DNA of 64,000 nucleotides from Diplolepis rosae (Eukaryota; Arthropoda; Insecta; Hymenoptera; Diplolepididae), in NCBI GenBank assembly GCA_030998225.1, contig JAPYXD010000680.1:17062501-17126500 (forward strand), given 5' to 3'. Each line of letters starts with the position of its first letter. Within the stretch, counting starts at the first letter, position 1. The notes under the pieces were generated by a model. It was not told the DNA's origin and did not search any database. It saw only the letters and a list, made by a program, of their open reading frames with translations. Below, in pieces: positions 31,193-43,369 of the stretch. The translations under genes were made by a program, and so were the position numbers.

Positions 31193-31439
31193 AAGAGATC
31201 ATAAAACTTTACCCTAAACAGATTTCAGAGGGTTTTGGTAATGTAGAATTATGTTTATTCGGTTGATATTCAGCTCTTTGCTTATGATAGTAACTACTCA
31301 AACGTAACTTAAATAGTCAAAAGTGACTGAAGAATCAGTGAAATTACTTTCCATAAAAAAGTATTTTTAGACTCAAAAAAAGAATTAAAATTTTTTGAAT
31401 TGTTTCAACCTTAAAATTTTGTTATTATACGGCTAACAA

Positions 31440-32170
31440 GATTTTTACATTCTCATAATTAATGAAAAGGTATTGGTTATATGTGAAAATTGACTTTCGG
31501 CATTTTCATCAAATTTTTACGTTTTGAGACCCCCTGAGTCAGAAAAAACGATTCTTACGAGAGTTTAAATATCAAATATCAAAATTTCATTTTCCAGTTA
31601 AACTATACGAGATACGAAAAAAACGTTGAAATAAAAAATTGTTTACTACATAAAAGTCTATAAGTTTGAATTGTAAAATTTTTTCATGAGATGTATATTT
31701 CTCTTGTTAACTTAAAAAAATTCAATTATCACTGTTAAAAATCTTATTAATTTTAATAGACTTTAATATCCAAGTAGTAAATTAAAATCAATAGATTCGT
31801 ATATTATGAAAAATTAATATACTTTCATATTAAATTAAATAACTTTTCAATCAAAATATATTAAAATTAACAAACATTATTAAAAGTTTAATACAGAAAT
31901 TTCTAACAGTATATTTAACCAAAATATGAAAAATACGAAGAAAATGTAAACATGCAAAATTGTTTTCACAAATTAGATCTATAAATTTTGTCTCACACAG
32001 TTTCTAATCAAATGTATATTTTTCTTTTTGTTTTTAATGCAAATATGTCTCTAATGAATATAAAGTAAAAATCGAGCGTGAAGTGCGAGTATTAGGATGA
32101 GAATGTGTTTATTAAAGCCGATAAAGCCGTAAGTAAATTAAATTTCCTTTAATATTCAAAATCAAAAACA
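31440..32170. repeat. Dispersed repeat Q with element R2 inside
   Basis: Q words: 'attctcataattaatgaaaa', 'agaccccctgagtcagaaaa', 'aaactatacgagatacg', and the closing 'gatcgagcgtgaagtgcg'-like stretch near 32072. R2 interrupts it at 31731-31910. From 32171 to 32448 an AT-rich stretch has 'tcaaccaaa' words and no gene. Confidence 0.65.
31731..31910. mobile_element. ACTGTTA element R2
   Basis: 180 bp, left ACTGTTAAAAATCTTATTAA and right complement ending TTTCTAACAGT. The sister R1 at 12121 carries an extra TTAA insert. Confidence 0.7.
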
Positions 32171-32448
32171 AATTTAGTTGGTTAAATCAATCAAAAAAAT
32201 TTGTAACATCAACAAAATAATTTGCAATGTTAAATAAACTATTCAACCAAAAGCTTTCTTCCTCCCGAGAAAATAAGTTTGGTCAGATGAAAAAAAACTT
32301 ACAATAATTTATCCAATCAAAACATTTTTTAATTCAACCAAATGCAATCAAGAAAACGATTTTATTCAACCAAATAAATTTTTTTTCTGGATGCACTGAA
32401 GATCAGTTCATTTTCACCGATTATCCAAAAAACAAAAAATCAGTCATT

Positions 32449-32964
32449 CCCGTGTGGAAAAATTTCATGGCGCTGGCCAGCGCCAGACCAGACTGTCTGG
32501 TTTCCAGTTCTGGCGCTGACTATAAGGCCTGGTCTGGGGCTGGCCAGAACTGTAACGTTTTTGTACGATCAGCCGCTAGGCAGCGGCTGGCCAGACACAA
32601 GCCAGCGGCTAGTCAGCCACTAATTGGTGGTCAGTTAATAAAGTTTTGGCTGGAAAACCATTTTAATTCAATATTTATCGACTTCGATTAAACATCATAA
32701 AGTAAGTAGTAGCAATATTTGCAAAAAAGAGATACTTGTTTCCGTTTGCGTAATAAATGTTTCTAAAAACTTGTTACTAACCTAGGAATTTTTCGAAACT
32801 TGTAATAAAAAAATTTTGTTCACCACATACAAAACTTTTTAATCATGGAATGCTGACCAGCGCCAGATCTGAGCCAGACCAGAACTTCCAGACTAGCTGG
32901 TCTGAACGTCGCCAGACCTGGGCCAGATCAGACAATAGACTGCCATGGAATTTTTCCACACGGG
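32449..32964. mobile_element. TIR element K copy 2
   Basis: CCCGTGTGGAAAAATTTCAT left and the complement 'ttccatggaatttttccaca' plus CGGG right. The same CTGGCCAGACC word arrays as K1 lie near both ends, in reverse overall orientation; the centre 'tacaaaactttttaatcatg' also matches K1. 516 bp. Confidence 0.8.
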
Positions 32965-34455
32965 TTGAATTGTGCATTGTCAGTAAAAACTATTCGTTAA
33001 TCAAAAGTTTTATCATTTTATTAGTTTTTTTTATAATTCTACTAATTAAATTATTAGAAATTTTAAATTCAGAAATCTTGCAAACAAAATTCGCAACTAC
33101 GCTGTTAAAAATCAGAAATTTCTTACAATGTAGTTAACTCATCGTTTATTTGTGAATTTATACGTCAAGCTATTCTTTGAAAATATATGAATATCTAAAA
33201 CTCTATATTATATTTCCTCAGTGCTACAGAACAAAGTTTTAATGAAAACTTAATTCACGGCAATTTGTAAAAAAATTCCTTGTTCAGGAAACTATAGCTC
33301 GCGAGTGACCTCAAGGCTCGTGTTCTCCCACAGGAAATTTCTATTCTTTCACGGGTAATTGATGTGGCGTGTCAATAGTTCAAGTCACTGACATCACCTT
33401 TTTTTCCATTTTTTTTTCTTTTTTCTTTTTGCTGCAAAGTTTAAACTAATTGTCTCAATATTTAAATTGATTAAACTAATTTAAATGAAATTTCATAAAT
33501 TTTTAGTACATACTAGAGCTACACAAATGAAAAATATTCGTAAGATTTACAGAATTTTTGGTACTTATTTGGTCAACATGATTTTTCAGTTTTTAGAAAA
33601 AGCTTAGTTGAGTCAAAAGATTTTCTGTATATCTTACCTAGATTCCAGTAAGTTCAACTAAATTTCGATTTCTTCATATTTTTTAAATTTCACTGGAAAC
33701 TAAGTGAAATAAAGAAAATCTGTTGATTTAACTGAACTTTTTGTAAAATTGATTAATAAGTCATAGAGTTAGAAATTTTCCGAAATTTACAAAATTTTTA
33801 TGTTACAAATGTAACGTAAAATTTGATGATGTTTTATGATGTTTTCAAGTAAAGGTATATCTTAAAATTGTGAAAAATGTACTGAATTTTCTGAAATTTT
33901 TCCTAATGTTATGAATGTCAAATGATTTTTTATAAAATCTATCTTAAAATTACCAAACTGAAACAGAATTATTATGAAATTCATTACAGAATTACGAAAC
34001 TGTAACAAAATTTTCAGTTACATGTAACTGTATAAAACTTTTACCCAAAACGTAAAATTATTTCTGTTGCTAATTTTCAGATAAAAGTATCAGAATATTA
34101 TATTCGAAACATTTTGCGAAATTTTGCATATATGGGACATTCTTTGTCAAATCGTACGGATTAAAAAAAAAATTTTTTACATTTTTAAAAGTCTTAAATT
34201 TTTTCTGTGGCATCTTTTTATTAATTTAATCGACACATATATCGGGATTTTCGAAAAAAAATTTTTTTATGCAAATCTAAATTCTGAACTCAAAATGGGT
34301 GTACGATTTGCAAAAAAATGTTCTATATTGACTGAGATAAATGCCAAAAACTATGATTTTCATGGGTTTTTAATGGTTTTTACCATGAAAATCGGCTAGT
34401 CGGCAATTTTCACTATTATATATTCGCAATCAGTGCGTCGAAATACGTAAATATG
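32965..34455. other. AT-rich stretch, no gene or bounded element
   Basis: Several 90-codon frames exist but are Ile/Phe/Lys/Asn-rich readings of low-complexity DNA. Q-like words occur near 34110-34400 ('tgggtttttaatggttttta'). Confidence 0.5.
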
Positions 34456-34928
34456 CTCTCTAAACCTGAATCAGTGAAATAGTCACTGATTATATCAGTG
34501 AAAATATATCAACTGATGAATCAGTGCCCTGCTTTGATTTCACTGAGGAATCAGTGAACGCGCCACGTGAACATAATCTTTAAATTCGCGAAGTTCATGC
34601 GAACCATTAAAATATAACGATGGATCTTTAATTTTTAATTACACATAATATAATTATACACAATAATAATTATGATATATAATAATAATTACGTAATTTA
34701 TTTTTGGTGTTGTTTAACCTAAAATAAACGAGTTTATCGATAATTAAAATATATTGCTGCTTTTATTATTCCCACCTGAAGATTTCACTGATTCAATAAG
34801 TGAGTTTAATCTATTTCACTGATTCGTCAGTCGAATTTCACTGATTCTCAGTGAAAGACTTATAGCTGCTGCCTTCAGTGAATAGTCACTGTGAATCAGT
34901 GGCCGTTCACTGATTCAGGTTTAGAGAG
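34456..34928. mobile_element. Long CTCTCTAAAC-type MITE
   Basis: 473 bp with TIRs CTCTCTAAACCTGAATCAGT and the complement 'actgattcaggtttagagag'. Both ends have AATCAGT/ACTGATT words. The centre (34560-34780) is unrelated AT-rich DNA with 'ataataattat' runs. It lies right next to the coding relic at 34956. Confidence 0.8.
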
Positions 34929-34955
34929 TGGGGAGTTCGAAGCAAATCGGAGAAT

Positions 34956-35374
34956 TCACCTATTCGGAACTTCACCCTTCACGTGGTCCGATTGATCCAG
35001 GGTCTTAATCTTTCTAGATTCTGGAAAATTAGAAACGTCTGAGAAAATTGGAAATCCTATATCGATAAATACATCTGGAGAATTCTCTTGTCATTTACGT
35101 AAACGTCTTCCGGAGGAACGTAGTTTACAGCAATGTACGTCTCGCTAGGAGGATTTGAAAGATAGTTAGCATAAATTTGAGGATAGGCATTGCGTAATGT
35201 GGAAGGAAGAGGTGAAGGAAAAAATATAAGTTATTTACGTGTTCTGCTTGAAGCAGCAGAAGCTTCCTTATCTAAACACACTGATCTTTCTTGAAGCGAT
35301 ATAGTGGAACCAACGAAACATTCGATGTAACGATTCGTGTCCGGTTTATAAGCGTAGTGAACATGGAATATTTT
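34956..35374 (-). pseudogene. Broken coding relic with a chitin-binding-like motif
   Basis: One minus-strand frame runs 105 codons from 35374 to TAG (35057-35059) with a single internal stop (TAA 35231-35233); a second frame continues from 35090 to TGA at 34956-34958. Before the stop is 'YAYKPDTNRYIECFVGST' followed by 'SVCLDKE', spaced like the second half of a CBM14/peritrophin-A domain. After it come 'RNAYPQIYANYLSNPP' and 'AVNYVPPEDVYVND', a Tyr/Pro-rich secreted-protein style. The shifted frame adds 'FPESRKIKTLDQSDHVKG'. Codon content is much less AT-rich than the flanks. Likely the 3' part of a cuticle- or peritrophin-like gene with one nonsense change and one frameshift, abutting a MITE. 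No complete CBM14 cysteine pattern is seen. Confidence 0.45.
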
Positions 35375-35704
35375 CTAGCTTCTAGACTATACTTTCCTGA
35401 ATAAATCCACTCAATTAAGGAAAATTATACATAACGAAATGCCTCGTTTTAAAATCATGGTTCAGAGCCCGTCAGGCTCAACTCGACTGTACAGGTGGAA
35501 AATAAAATTTGATTAGAAATCCTAATGACCAGCTCATTTTTTGTATTATTAATATTTTCAAATTAGGTGGTTGAGATCGAAATTTTTGCCACTTTCCACG
35601 GAAAGAATTCAAATTCTTTAAGGCCATGGACCAACCGGATCACGTGACTAGATTTCTACCTTATACCAGGATTTTCAATTTGTGTAACTGCATTTCTGTA
35701 AAAA

Positions 35705-36388
35705 TTAAGGGGTTATATACGTTGTGGTGAGTCAAAAAATCGAAAAAAAATTTTATGACTTATTTTCAATGAACATACTTTCATAGCGCGCTCTTGTTAA
35801 CAAATTAAGCATACTCAAAACTTCAAACGTGAATATCTCAGAATGGTGTTTTTCAAAAAGTGCCTTTGCGGTGAACACGATTTCTCAAAAACTACTTGAC
35901 CGATTTATCTAAATTTTTTAAAACTTCTTCCTTATCACAACCCGGTGTACTTTAACGATCATTTTTTCATATGCAGGTTATTGCTTCAACAATAATTTTT
36001 TTTTAAATAAATTTTGAAGACCAAAAAAACCGGTTTGTTGTTGCGTGTTGATTTCCGTTACAAACAAAGTGATGTTTTCCAAAAACTTTCGTTCAGGCAC
36101 GCGGTGCTATAATATAAAACAGTAAATTCGTTGCCTTTTTTGTTGCAGCTGAGTTGTTGGCATCGTATCGTGTTCACCGCCAGAATCTGCGAAAAAAAAC
36201 GTTTAGGAGAAGGAGCTAAAACTTCTGCAATTTTTAATATATTTTCATAACCGACCACTACATTTTTTCATTAGAATATGTACTATTCAAACGTGATTTG
36301 TTCATTTTGAATAAACCGTTGAAGATTGCCTGAAAAAACCACAAAAATGTTCTAATTTTCTTGGACCACAACGTATATAACCCCTTAA
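35705..36388. mobile_element. TTAA-flanked MITE T2
   Basis: TTAA at 35705-35708 and 36385-36388; ends GGGGTTATATACGTTGTGGT and the complement 'accacaacgtatataacccc'. The interior 'caaaaaatcgaaaaaaa' resembles T1. The minus-strand 66-codon frame has no recognised content. Confidence 0.82.
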
Positions 36389-36407
36389 GATAACAAGTTA
36401 GAAATTT

Positions 36408-37153
36408 GTGAGAGTAAATAAAATACACTAAGATAAGTCTGTCTGGTCATAAATGTTTATAATTATAAAATTAGTTTTTTTCAAAGAAATTTTTTTTCAT
36501 AATTATAAACATTTATGACCAGACAGACTTACACTACCCTGCCAAAGTTTAAGTTCACCTGTTGTTTGAGTCATTATCGAAGTGTCTTAATTTTTATAAA
36601 AACAAGTTAAACATTTTTTTCCGATAATGGCATAAATTTTAATAAAAATTTTTATCTAATGATCGCAAGTTGGAGGCAAAATGTGAATTTTGTAAAAATA
36701 TATTACAAGAAAAGTAAAATTTTGATCTTTTTGGAGAATTTTCATAACTTTAAAAATAATTAATATTTTTAAAAGTTTTTGGTCTCGTTTTAAAGGTAAG
36801 TCTACATAGTAATTTCCTAACTGTTCAAGATATTTTCAGAACCTTTTCCTGGATTTTACCCCCGTGTTAAACTTGACACAAAATAGTCGTAAAATTTAAA
36901 AAATTTGTAGCTTCACACAACAATTTTTTATAATTCAATGTATATTCAACTTGGGATCATTAGATAAAAAATTTTATTAAAATTCATCCCATTATCGAAA
37001 AGGTGAACTTAAACTTTTGCAGGGTAGTGTAAGTCTGTCTGGTCATGAATGTTTATAATTATGAAATAAAAATTCTTTGAAAAAAACTGATTTTATAATT
37101 ATAAACATTTATGACCAGACAGACTTATCTTAGTGTATTTTATTTACTCTCAC
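36408..37153. mobile_element. Long hairpin element H split by I2
   Basis: 'gtgagagtaaataaaataca' is mirrored by 'tgtattttatttactctcac'. 'aagtctgtctggtcataaat' occurs four times as nested inverse pairs. The inner insert is I2 (36531-37030). Confidence 0.75.
36531..37030. mobile_element. Element I2 (uninterrupted sister of I1)
   Basis: ACACTACCCTGCCAAAGTTT and the complement 'aaacttttgcagggtagtgt'; 500 bp, palindromic arms ('cgaagtgtcttaatttttat'). Provides the empty site for J ('aagttcacctgttgtttg') and lacks the MITE present in I1. Confidence 0.8.
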
Positions 37154-37184
37154 AATTTTTAGTTATTTATTATTAGTATTTAAA

Positions 37185-37440
37185 TTAATTAGTTCAGTTT
37201 GAAATTTCTGCCACTGCCTACATTATCGGAGAATCACTAGTCGCGTTTCAGATAGGATACGTTGTCGACAGGTGTCCTCGTAGACAATTTCAAACACTTA
37301 TATCGCAAATAAATGCAAATTAAATTCAAATTTAAAGAATTTGAAATCTTTCTGTGGAAAAAAAGACGCTTTCGACTGCGCTGGGATTCGAGCCCAGGTC
37401 TTTCGACAGAAAGATTTCAAATTCTTTAAATTTGAATCAA
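37185..37440. repeat. SINE copies in inverted arrangement
   Basis: 'gccactgcctacattatcgg' and 'gttgtcgacaggtgtcctcg' as at 6945, then a minus-sense tail and B-box ('gggattcgagcccaggtctt'), then an inverse tail 'cagaaagatttcaaattctt'. Same layout as 6945-7182. Confidence 0.65.
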
Positions 37441-37779
37441 TATTTAAAATTCTTAAAAAATTCAATGGTTTAGATTTACAATTAAATCATCAGAAACTTT
37501 ATCACGAATAATAAAAAAGCCTATCTTTAACAACGATAATATTATCAAGGATGGTATCAATAATGCCTTTTAAAATCGTTCTATGAAATTGCAATGCGTC
37601 ATTATTTTTTTACAACAATACGAATTTATCTTTTGATCACAAAGTCGCTTATACTCTTACAATTAACTGACGAGATAAAGAGAGGAAAAAGATTGTTACT
37701 CCCTATATGTAACTGCTTTCTGTGATTGGATGTATGCGACGTAAACTTTGACTATCATAATTAATATTTTAAAAATTTG

Positions 37780-38470
37780 AGTCATTTCATTTTTACATTC
37801 TCATATGAAAAGGTATTGGTTTTATGTGAAAAATCACTTTTAGAATTTTCATCAAATCTTGTTTTGAAACCCCCTGAGTCAGAAAAAATAATTTTTACGA
37901 AAGTGTTTATGTCCGACAAAAATTGTCAAAATACGAGCACTTTTTGTGATTTTGAAAAAAACTTTATGAAAAAATCCAAAATTCCAATCCTGATTTATGA
38001 TAGTTCTCATAAATCTCTAGTAATTATTCTAATAACATTTTTCGATTAAACTAAAATTATACGAAATACGAAAAAAGTTATAATACAAAATTGTTTATTT
38101 AGAAAAATACAATTGAAAATCCAAAACTCAATTTTTTGACAATAATATGTAAAATACAAAAAAACGTAGGTTTGCAAAATTGTTCATTTCAATAAGATCT
38201 ACAAATTTTTGTCTGACACAGTTTCTGATAAAATGTATATTTTTCGTTTCAACTTGAAAAAATACCATAAAGATAAAAAATTTCATTTTTTAAACAAAAT
38301 ATGTGAGATACGGAAAAAACGTTGAGATAGAAAATTATTTGCCTAAATAAGGTCTACAAATTTTTATCCTTTTTGAGATATTTGGAAGAAGATACATTTT
38401 TTTTAATCATGTAAATTAATAGAAAGTTACACCAATGTATACTTTTGAAAGTGAATAATTAAAAAACTTA
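37780..38470. repeat. Dispersed repeat Q
   Basis: 'ctcatatgaaaaggtattgg', 'aaaccccctgagtcagaaaa', 'gtctacaaatttttatcctt'. The 90-codon frame within it reflects the repeat and not a gene. 38470-39117 is AT-rich, with a GC-richer scrap at 38695-38755, and has no gene. Confidence 0.65.
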
Positions 38471-39117
38471 CAATATTAATATTTTAGTAAATATTAATTA
38501 ACTGTATTAACATAGGATGTAAATTAACTCATTTTTAGAAATTTTTTAATAGGTTAGCCAAATATTAAAAATATTTATTTTCAAAATAAGCTTAAAATGT
38601 TTAAAGTATTAATTGTTTTGACAGTTATTCGCATTTTAAAAAATATCAAAATTTTATGTTCTTTTTATAATAACTTTTTAAAAAATTGAGATTTTGCCTA
38701 CGGCTTAGGCAAATAAAAGACGCGGGGCTCCATTACTTTTTGCGTTCTTGCTGGAAACAAAATAAAATAAAAAATTATCAAAATTAATACTATTAAAAAA
38801 ACAGACGTTTTAATAATTTCCGTCAGAACTGCATTTAATATATGAAAAAGAAGGCATTAAATTAATTTTCCAACTCGATAACAAATAATCAAGCGATATA
38901 ATTGACTTACAGATAATTTAAAAATATACTTTCGCCCTTTAATGGCCATTTTTAGTCACGTTGCAAAAAACTGAAATAGAAATTTTCAATAATGTTAACG
39001 AACATTTGTATACAAGAATCAACAGTGAAAACATGTTAAAATTTGAAGTGAGATTGTCTAGTGGAATATAAAATCGGTATCGAGAATCCACTTGCGGAAT
39101 GAAGCCCTTGGGATGTT

Positions 39118-40022
39118 CTTACAGTTCTGAACGTTCACTGAACGATGACAACTTTTTTTTTCTTTCAAAACAAAGTTAAGGTAGTTGATCCACAAAAATT
39201 AGACCTTAGGCATAAAAAGATAATTTTGCTTTCAAGAATAGCAATATTATTATTGAAGGGCTATTTTGGAAGAGAAAAGGTTAATTTCCATGAAAAAAAA
39301 TTTGAAATACAGACAAATAATTTTATTAATAAATTATATTTTTTCCCCAACTTTTTTTCTTATCGCTTCTTACCAAATTTTAAAAAATTATACGATTTTT
39401 ATAAATTACAAATCTATTTTTCAATAAAAAGATTCCCTACAACTTAACCTATTCCAATTTTCGAAAATGAATAAATTATTATCCAATTCAGCAATTTTTT
39501 AATAAAAATTTCGTTTTGGAAAATGTTTTTTTAATGGTTTCAGCCATTAAAAAATTTATTTTTAAAAATCATAAACGGTGAAGTTGTGGGAAATCTTTTC
39601 TCTGAAAAAATTATTTATGATTTGTTAGAATCGTATAATTTTTTAAAATTTGGTAAGAAGCGATAAGAAAAAAAGTTGGGTCAGAAATAAAATTTGGATA
39701 TTTTTAGTGTACTTAGTTGGCCTTAGGGTCAATATTTTTCTGTGTTTCAAATTTTTTTCATGTAAAATAGTCTTTTTTTCTTTCAAAATAGCCTTTCAAT
39801 AATAATATTGCTATTCTTGATAGCAAAATTATCTATTTTTGCCTGAGGTCTAATTTTTGTGGATGAAAACTACCTTAATGATTATGTTTATATTTATGGT
39901 CCTACAAATATACAATCTGGCATAATATATACGCTACTTTTTAATATACTGAAGCAAAAAATAATCACTTAGTTTTCAAAGAAAATATTTCCCATCGTTC
40001 AATGAACGTTCAGAACTGTAAG
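39118..40022. mobile_element. Element G3, extended long-hairpin copy
   Basis: TIRs CTTACAGTTCTGAACGTTCA and the complement 'tgaacgttcagaactgtaag'. The arms are near-perfect inverse copies for several hundred bases ('aagaatagcaatattattat' and 'aataataatattgctattct'; 'cttatcgcttcttaccaaat' and its inverse). The centre holds the retroelement motif 'gtgtacttagttggccttag'. The middle block recurs at 26650-27160. Confidence 0.75.
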
Positions 40023-40395
40023 TTCGTCCCTTGGGTACATTTGCGTGCAAATTACCATCGGAGCCGCAACAATCCGGAGCAGCTGAAGCCCGAGTGGTGT
40101 TCTAAAGAGAAGCACCTCGAGACTGCAAACAATTTGATCGATTAGCCCCCTAGATTACAGTGTACATCGTCTTCAACCTCGGCTCACAATTCACGTACCA
40201 ATTAACGTTCTTTTACCCTAACTAAAAAAAAAAAGAAAATTGCTCACTCATTCGGAGTCAATAAAAGCAGCGAGAAATAAATTGTGAAAATAAAATGCTA
40301 TTCTTTAATTCAATTTTTTCAATTCAATCATTGTCAGTCTCAATTCTTTCCATCACAAAACGGTAATATAATTAGTAATACAAAGCTTGTATGAG

Positions 40396-40418
40396 TATAT
40401 ATATATATATATATATAT
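40396..40418. repeat. (AT)n microsatellite
   Basis: Perfect AT dinucleotide run of about 23 bp. The surrounding 40023-40750 has no gene. Confidence 0.8.
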
Positions 40419-40754
40419 GGCCAGAAAAAATGTACTTGATCCATCAAAACCATTTTCTTAAATAAACCAAAATATTGGAGAATAATTATTCTATTAAGAA
40501 TTTTAGTTATAACATTTTTGTAAAAATTTCCTACAATTTTTACAGCTTTTTTTGAAATGTTTTAATTTTGAGATAAATAAACCTCAAAAGGGGGAATTCT
40601 CTCTTCGAACGTTTTCGTGTTTAGTGGAAAAAATATCTCCAAATGGAGAAAAAAAATTGTTTGGTCATACGTTCCAATTTTAGAGCGTACATTTTATCCA
40701 CGGAAAAATGAATCATTGGTGATAATTTTTAAGAGCAAAAATATTAAATTTAAA

Positions 40755-41100
40755 AAAACACGGCGCCTGGTTTGGGCCAGGTCTGGCGTGTAATTTTATT
40801 TCAAATTCGGGCCTGATCATGGAATTTCTGCACGGATACTGATCAAATTTCCATTATGACCTATTTTAATGCAAATTGAAACATATTTTAGAAAAAATTG
40901 TAAATATGAGTCTTTTTGTGTACATATCCCGTGCAGAAATTTTGTCGTGGCCCAAATGAGGCCCAGACATGGCATCCCTGGTTCCAAATGGAACGCCGCG
41001 CCTGATCTGGGCTAGATCTGGCATACAGATAAATGCAACGCCTCCTGACGAATTTTCAGCATCCCTGACCTGGCCCAGGTCTGACGCAGCGTTTCATTTT
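40755..41100. repeat. K-like element pieces with GGCCCAGATCTGGC words
   Basis: 'ccgtgcagaaattttgtcgt' and the inverse 'catggaatttctgcacgg' flank a spacer. GGCCCAGGTCTGGCG words lie on both sides. The layout resembles K but no matching outer end pair was found. 41101-41830 is AT-rich without a called gene. Confidence 0.5.
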
Positions 41101-41837
41101 TAAATAAGTCATGGATGAAAATCGGAATATTATACATTACGTTTTTTCAGTATTATCTGGCTAAATTTCCAAAAGTTTTTTTTTGCAACAAAAATAATGA
41201 CAGAGTAATTTTGATTGAAGGATATTTGAACATTTATGTTTTAAGAAACTGAAGCATTGCTTTGTTTTCTTTTCTCTTAATCTCAGCAGCTGAAGCTCTA
41301 TCAATATGTATATAAGAGTTAAGTGTTAAGATTTCTGCTAGGCAGCTTGCTAGGTATATATAAACGTAGCAGGGGTCATTGGAGTGCATGCAGGTGCGTT
41401 TTGACAAAAGGATTAATGTAGAAGCAAAAGTAACCGAAAGTAGCAAAGGCATAAACGTACAAACCAATTCATGGTATTAGCCTCAGTAATACCGGAACTC
41501 GGGTCCTTCATATTTCAAAATTCTTCGAGCGGATCGTCATTCTATTCCACTATTTGTATACGCATACGTTTGATAGCTAAATTTTAAATTACGTACCCTT
41601 TCAAAATTTTCGGAAACCCTACAATTTTTCAAGACTATTCCACATTTTTGTTAAAAAAACAAATTTTTACTAAGATGTTAGAAAATTTCACTAAAAGATC
41701 TATACTAACTTACTATTGGGAGATCCCCTGAAATTTGGGAAACTTGGAAATTTTAGAAAACTTCTTCCGAGAAATCTCAAGTTAAAAAACCATTTAACCC
41801 TTTGATAACGTGGTAACACACGTTACCACCTCAAATT

Positions 41838-43240
41838 TTTACATTCTCATCATGGATGAGAAGGTATTGGTTTTATGTGAAAAATGACTTTCGAAATTTT
41901 CATCAAATCTTTACGTTTTGAGACCCCCTGAGTCAGAAAAAATGGTTTTTACGAAAGTGTCTGTCTGTCTGTAGGTCGTGTGCGGCATAACTCTCGATAG
42001 AATTATCAGATTGAATTGAGCTTTGGTACACTTTATCGGAGCCGAAAAAGTAAGGACAAGTTCGTTAACCAGCCACATCCAATCAAAATTGAGGGGTTGA
42101 GCACTACTTTTGTGTTTTTGAAAATAATTTTTTGAAAAAATCAAAAATTTCAATACTGGTTTTAGATAGTGCTCATAAATCTCTAAAAATTATCCTGATA
42201 ACATTTTTTGATTAAATCAAAATTAGAAATGTTACAGCATATTCAAATTCGAAAAAAGTCAATATCAAAATTCCATTTTCCAGTTAAATTATACGAGATA
42301 CGAAAAAACGTTATGATACAATATTATTGAATAAATAGAGACCTACAAATTAGCATCATATCATTTCTTCATAAGATGCATATTTTTCTTTTTAATTAAA
42401 AAAAAAACTATTGAAAATCCAAAATTCAATTTTTTAACAATAATATGTAAAATAAGAAAAAAACGTAAGAATACAATGTTGTTAGTTTCAAAAAGATCTA
42501 CAAGTTTTGTCTCACACAGTTTCTGATAAAAGATATATTTTTCGTTTCAATTCCAAAAAATACGATTAAAATTCAAAAATTCCATTTTTTAGACAAAATA
42601 TGTGAGATACAAAAAAAACTTTGAGATGAAAAATTGTTTGGCTAAATAAGGTCTACACATTCTTATCGAGAAATTTCTCGACAGGATGTATATTTTAATT
42701 TTTTGATTTTTAATATTGAAAAAATTCGATTTGTTTCACCAAAATATGTGAGATACGAAATAAGCGTTGTTCTGCAAAATCGATTCCTTAAATAAAGTCT
42801 ACGATTGTTTTTCCTTTTTGAGATATTTGGAAGAAAATAAATTTATCAATAATCATGTAATTTATTAAAAAGTTACAAAAATGCATACAGAAAATCGAGC
42901 GCGAAGCGCGAGTGTCATGATGAGAATGTGTTCCTTAAGGCCGATAGAGCCTTAAGTAAATTAAATTTCCTGTTTCACTTAAATTCAAAAAGAAATAGAG
43001 TGACTTTGAGAAAATGACTAATTTACATCATCTTTAATATCATTAAATTGGTTTGAGCTTCAGTATTAAATTATAAGAAATAAACTTAAACGTATGCCAA
43101 GAGCACAAGACCGAGCGCGAAGCGCGAGGTCCAGAAAGAACGGAACGCGAAGCGCGACAATCGAATCGCGCGCCCTAGGCGCGCTCAAACTTGCGAGCTG
43201 CGCGCGATTTAATGTATCCCAATCTGATTTTTTGCTATTT
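41838..43240. repeat. Dispersed repeat Q, longest copy
   Basis: Runs from 'acattctcatcatggatgag' through 'gtctgtctgtctgtaggtcg' and 'ctcgatagaattatcagatt' to a terminal block of GCGAAGCGCGAG words (42897-43215: 'cgagcgcgaagcgcgaggtc', 'gcgcgccctaggcgcgc'). Multiple sub-blocks 'gagatacgaaaaaa' repeat internally. Partial copies of both strands occur at ten or so places in the window. No intact coding frame. Confidence 0.7.
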
Positions 43241-43369
43241 TCAGATACTTAAGTGATGAAATAATATTAATATACAGTCAAGTTAACAGAATTGCTTATA
43301 ATATTAGATTTATAAATAAACAAACAGAAAAAAATTCATTTTTGAAGAATCTATCCAAGATATTAATTT

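Noticed and set aside
37777..38049. 90-codon frame as a gene
   Set aside because: It is part of dispersed repeat Q; other Q copies have stops and shifts in the same frame.
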